13,508 bases of DNA, taken from NCBI GenBank assembly GCA_934754855.1, contig CAKVJR010000037.1:1-13508 (forward strand), written 5' to 3'. The notes under the pieces were generated by a model. It ran no database searches. It saw only the letters and a program-made list of their open reading frames with translations, and had not been told where the DNA came from. The DNA is from an uncultured Candidatus Melainabacteria bacterium (GTDB lineage: Bacteria > Cyanobacteriota > Vampirovibrionia > Gastranaerophilales > Gastranaerophilaceae). Shown piece after piece: positions 11,872-13,508 of the stretch; position 1 is the first letter of the stretch, and each line of letters opens with the position of its first letter. The position numbers and the translations under genes were made by a program.

Positions 11872-13508
11872 TCAATTTTCTTAAAAAACAATGCTCCGTA
11901 TTTAGGCAAGGAGATTTTCAGAGGGGTTTTTCCATCGGAAACAAGTTTTTCCGAGTTGAGGAAAAGCCCCTCTCCACCGTATTTTTCATTATCAGTATTT
12001 AAAACTTCTTTCCATTTTCCTGCAGGGAACGAAATCATATAGTTTTTCAAATATGCAACATTTGAAAAATTCTTAATCGTGTAAATTTCATCATCGCAAG
12101 ACTTGCAATCAGCCGCATGAACCCAAGAAATCGGGTGAGAAACAGTATCGACAATTTCTCCGTCCTGCAATGCGTGAAAATTCGCATTGACTTTGTTCAA
12201 ATCTTTCATCAATTTTCCCGTGTTATAAAGGTCTTTGACGTATTTTTTGCAATAATGAATACTTCCGATTTTGGAATCTCGAAGTGCGTCAATCCCCGGT
12301 TTATATCCTTTTGTTTCAAGAGATTTTTCATAACCCGAAGAAAATTCACGGAAAAACTTAAAGTAAGTCATTTCGCCCCATTCGTCCCCTTGGAATACCA
12401 TTTTCGGTCCGGGGGAAGCAAATGTCGTTGCAATCGCAAGTCTAAACATCTTCAAAGACTTACGATATGCCTGTTTCAAAGACGGAACCGTCGTTTTCAA
12501 AGACAAATAATTTTGTTTTGCAAATTCCGCAAACTCAAACTCTGACATCTGTTCGAGTTCACCTGTCATAAGTTTTCTCAAAATCAAATGCGAAACATGT
12601 GCAAATTCTTGTTCCCGTCTGTGTTTATAATTTTTCGGAATATTTTTATAAATATCAATTTGCTTAGCAAAAATTTTCGTAATAAGCCTTGTCCCGTCTA
12701 TATTTCCGATTTCATCGTGGCTCATTGCATATTTAACACGATGTTTTGAATTTCTGACGACACGGTCAAAAGACGCAATACTTTTCGGATAGCCGTTCCA
12801 ATATTCAAGCATCAAAGCGGCAATTTGCTTATGATAAGGGAAATCCCACTCCGAATCGAAATTCAAAGTATCAAGCGAGCAGTCATTTGCCATAATTTTG
12901 CTGATAAAATATCTGTGGTTTCTTAACTTTTCAGCCTTTTCTTCAATCGGGAAAGGAGTTGTCACCCTTTCATCGTTATCTCTTGCATCTTCCGCAATCA
13001 AAAAAGCATCATTAACGTGATAGTGCAATTCTGCCGCAATCATTTTCATCGTATAGTCGGAGTGCATGTATTTTGTCAGGTCAAATCTCAAACCGTCGCA
13101 ATGATAGTTAACAAGCCAATTTAAGGCAGCATTAACAATAAATCTTCTTGCGTGTTCGTAATTTTCGCCCTCATAATTGAATTTCAAACCAAATTCATTA
13201 CAACCGTCCGTATAAGGTCCCGCATTGTTAATATCAACCATATCGGGTCCGAAATGGTTGGGGACGATATCCATAATCACATTCAAATTCAATGAATGAG
13301 CATAATCTATCAACTCTTTCAAATCGTCAGGCGTGCCGTAAGTATTGTTCGGAGCAAATTTATCCACTCCGTCGTATCCCCAATTAAACGAAAAACAATT
13401 TTCGACAGGCATAATTTGAACGGCATTAAATCCTAAAGATGCAGCCTGTTTAAATTTTGTTTTTGAGGAAAGATAAGTTCCTTTCTCTGTCAAAGAGGGA
13501 ATATTCAC
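11868..13508 (-). CDS. GH13-family alpha-glucan enzyme (branching enzyme/TreZ-like), 5' end beyond window
   Basis: The frame is open to the right edge, so the N-terminus is missing. The GTG at the edge falls inside the conserved first strand (compare the ELHVGTFT-EGTF segment of relatives) and is not a start. Residue numbers here count from the edge; 546 are visible. All four GH13 catalytic regions are present: I, DIVPNHFGPD (80-89); II, DGLRFD with nucleophile D143; III, LIAEDA with acid/base E173; IV, SHDE with D265. NWGYDGVDKFAPNNTYGTPDDLK (42-64) is typical of glycogen branching enzymes and malto-oligosyltrehalose trehalohydrolases. About 105 residues separate region IV from the VFQGDEWGE strand, longer than the usual few dozen. 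The C-terminal beta domain follows. It acts on alpha-1,4/1,6 glucans, probably glycogen metabolism; subfamily is undecided. Confidence 0.88.
   Translation of the reverse strand: MNIPSLTEKGTYLSSKTKFKQAASLGFNAVQIMPVENCFSFNWGYDGVDKFAPNNTYGTPDDLKELIDYAHSLNLNVIMDIVPNHFGPDMVDINNAGPYTDGCNEFGLKFNYEGENYEHARRFIVNAALNWLVNYHCDGLRFDLTKYMHSDYTMKMIAAELHYHVNDAFLIAEDARDNDERVTTPFPIEEKAEKLRNHRYFISKIMANDCSLDTLNFDSEWDFPYHKQIAALMLEYWNGYPKSIASFDRVVRNSKHRVKYAMSHDEIGNIDGTRLITKIFAKQIDIYKNIPKNYKHRREQEFAHVSHLILRKLMTGELEQMSEFEFAEFAKQNYLSLKTTVPSLKQAYRKSLKMFRLAIATTFASPGPKMVFQGDEWGEMTYFKFFREFSSGYEKSLETKGYKPGIDALRDSKIGSIHYCKKYVKDLYNTGKLMKDLNKVNANFHALQDGEIVDTVSHPISWVHAADCKSCDDEIYTIKNFSNVAYLKNYMISFPAGKWKEVLNTDNEKYGGEGLFLNSEKLVSDGKTPLKISLPKYGALFFKKID

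Overview
The window reads as AT-rich bacterial chromosome with very tight gene packing. The longest stretch without a gene is about 190 bases. There is no tRNA, rRNA, CRISPR array, insertion sequence or phage gene. The content suggests a Gram-negative-type envelope: an MCE/MlaD-type protein, Lgt with a neighbouring lipoprotein, and a membrane-anchored serine hydrolase. It also carries a ruvX-DUF1292 pair, which I know mainly from Firmicutes and Cyanobacteria-related lineages. Low GC plus this mix is compatible with a gut-type member of the non-photosynthetic cyanobacterial sister group (Gastranaerophilales/Vampirovibrionia). That placement is an inference from gene content, not something the sequence proves.

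Layout. (1) 1-1050, minus: 5' part of a membrane-anchored, class-A beta-lactamase-like serine hydrolase, cut by the left edge. It has its own promoter and probably a GTG start. (2) 1051-1240: intergenic region with two divergent promoters and a 22-bp operator-like palindrome. (3) 1241-4254, plus: a receiver-like/GGDEF protein with a degenerate GDEEF active site, followed by two radical SAM proteins that overlap by one base. The unit ends at a bidirectional hairpin terminator (4257-4287). (4) 4286-9114, minus: a compact run reading TPR lipoprotein, lgt, MCE protein, upp, pgeF-type laccase-domain protein and SEC-C protein. Most junctions overlap or touch, with an internal promoter in front of the MCE gene. 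(5) 9115-9224: divergent promoter region in which one palindromic TTGCAA box can act as -35 on both strands. (6) 9225-11871, plus: a stand-alone ClpX-type zinc finger protein, a 546-residue protein of unknown function, ruvX and a DUF1292 protein, again with overlapping junctions. (7) 11868-13508, minus: C-terminal part of a GH13 alpha-glucan-acting enzyme, cut by the right edge and overlapping the DUF1292 stop codon.

How the genes fit together. The minus-strand run mixes envelope work (lipoprotein, its acylating enzyme Lgt, MCE lipid-transport-type protein) with nucleobase and nucleoside salvage (Upp, PgeF) and an SEC-C metal-binding protein. The plus-strand run at 9.2-11.9 kb pairs a zinc finger resembling the ClpX substrate/adaptor-docking domain with an unknown helical protein, ahead of the housekeeping ruvX-DUF1292 pair. 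The least explained parts are the GGDEF/radical SAM/radical SAM unit and the zinc finger/546-residue protein pair. I see no clear evidence for a complete new defence or mobile system.
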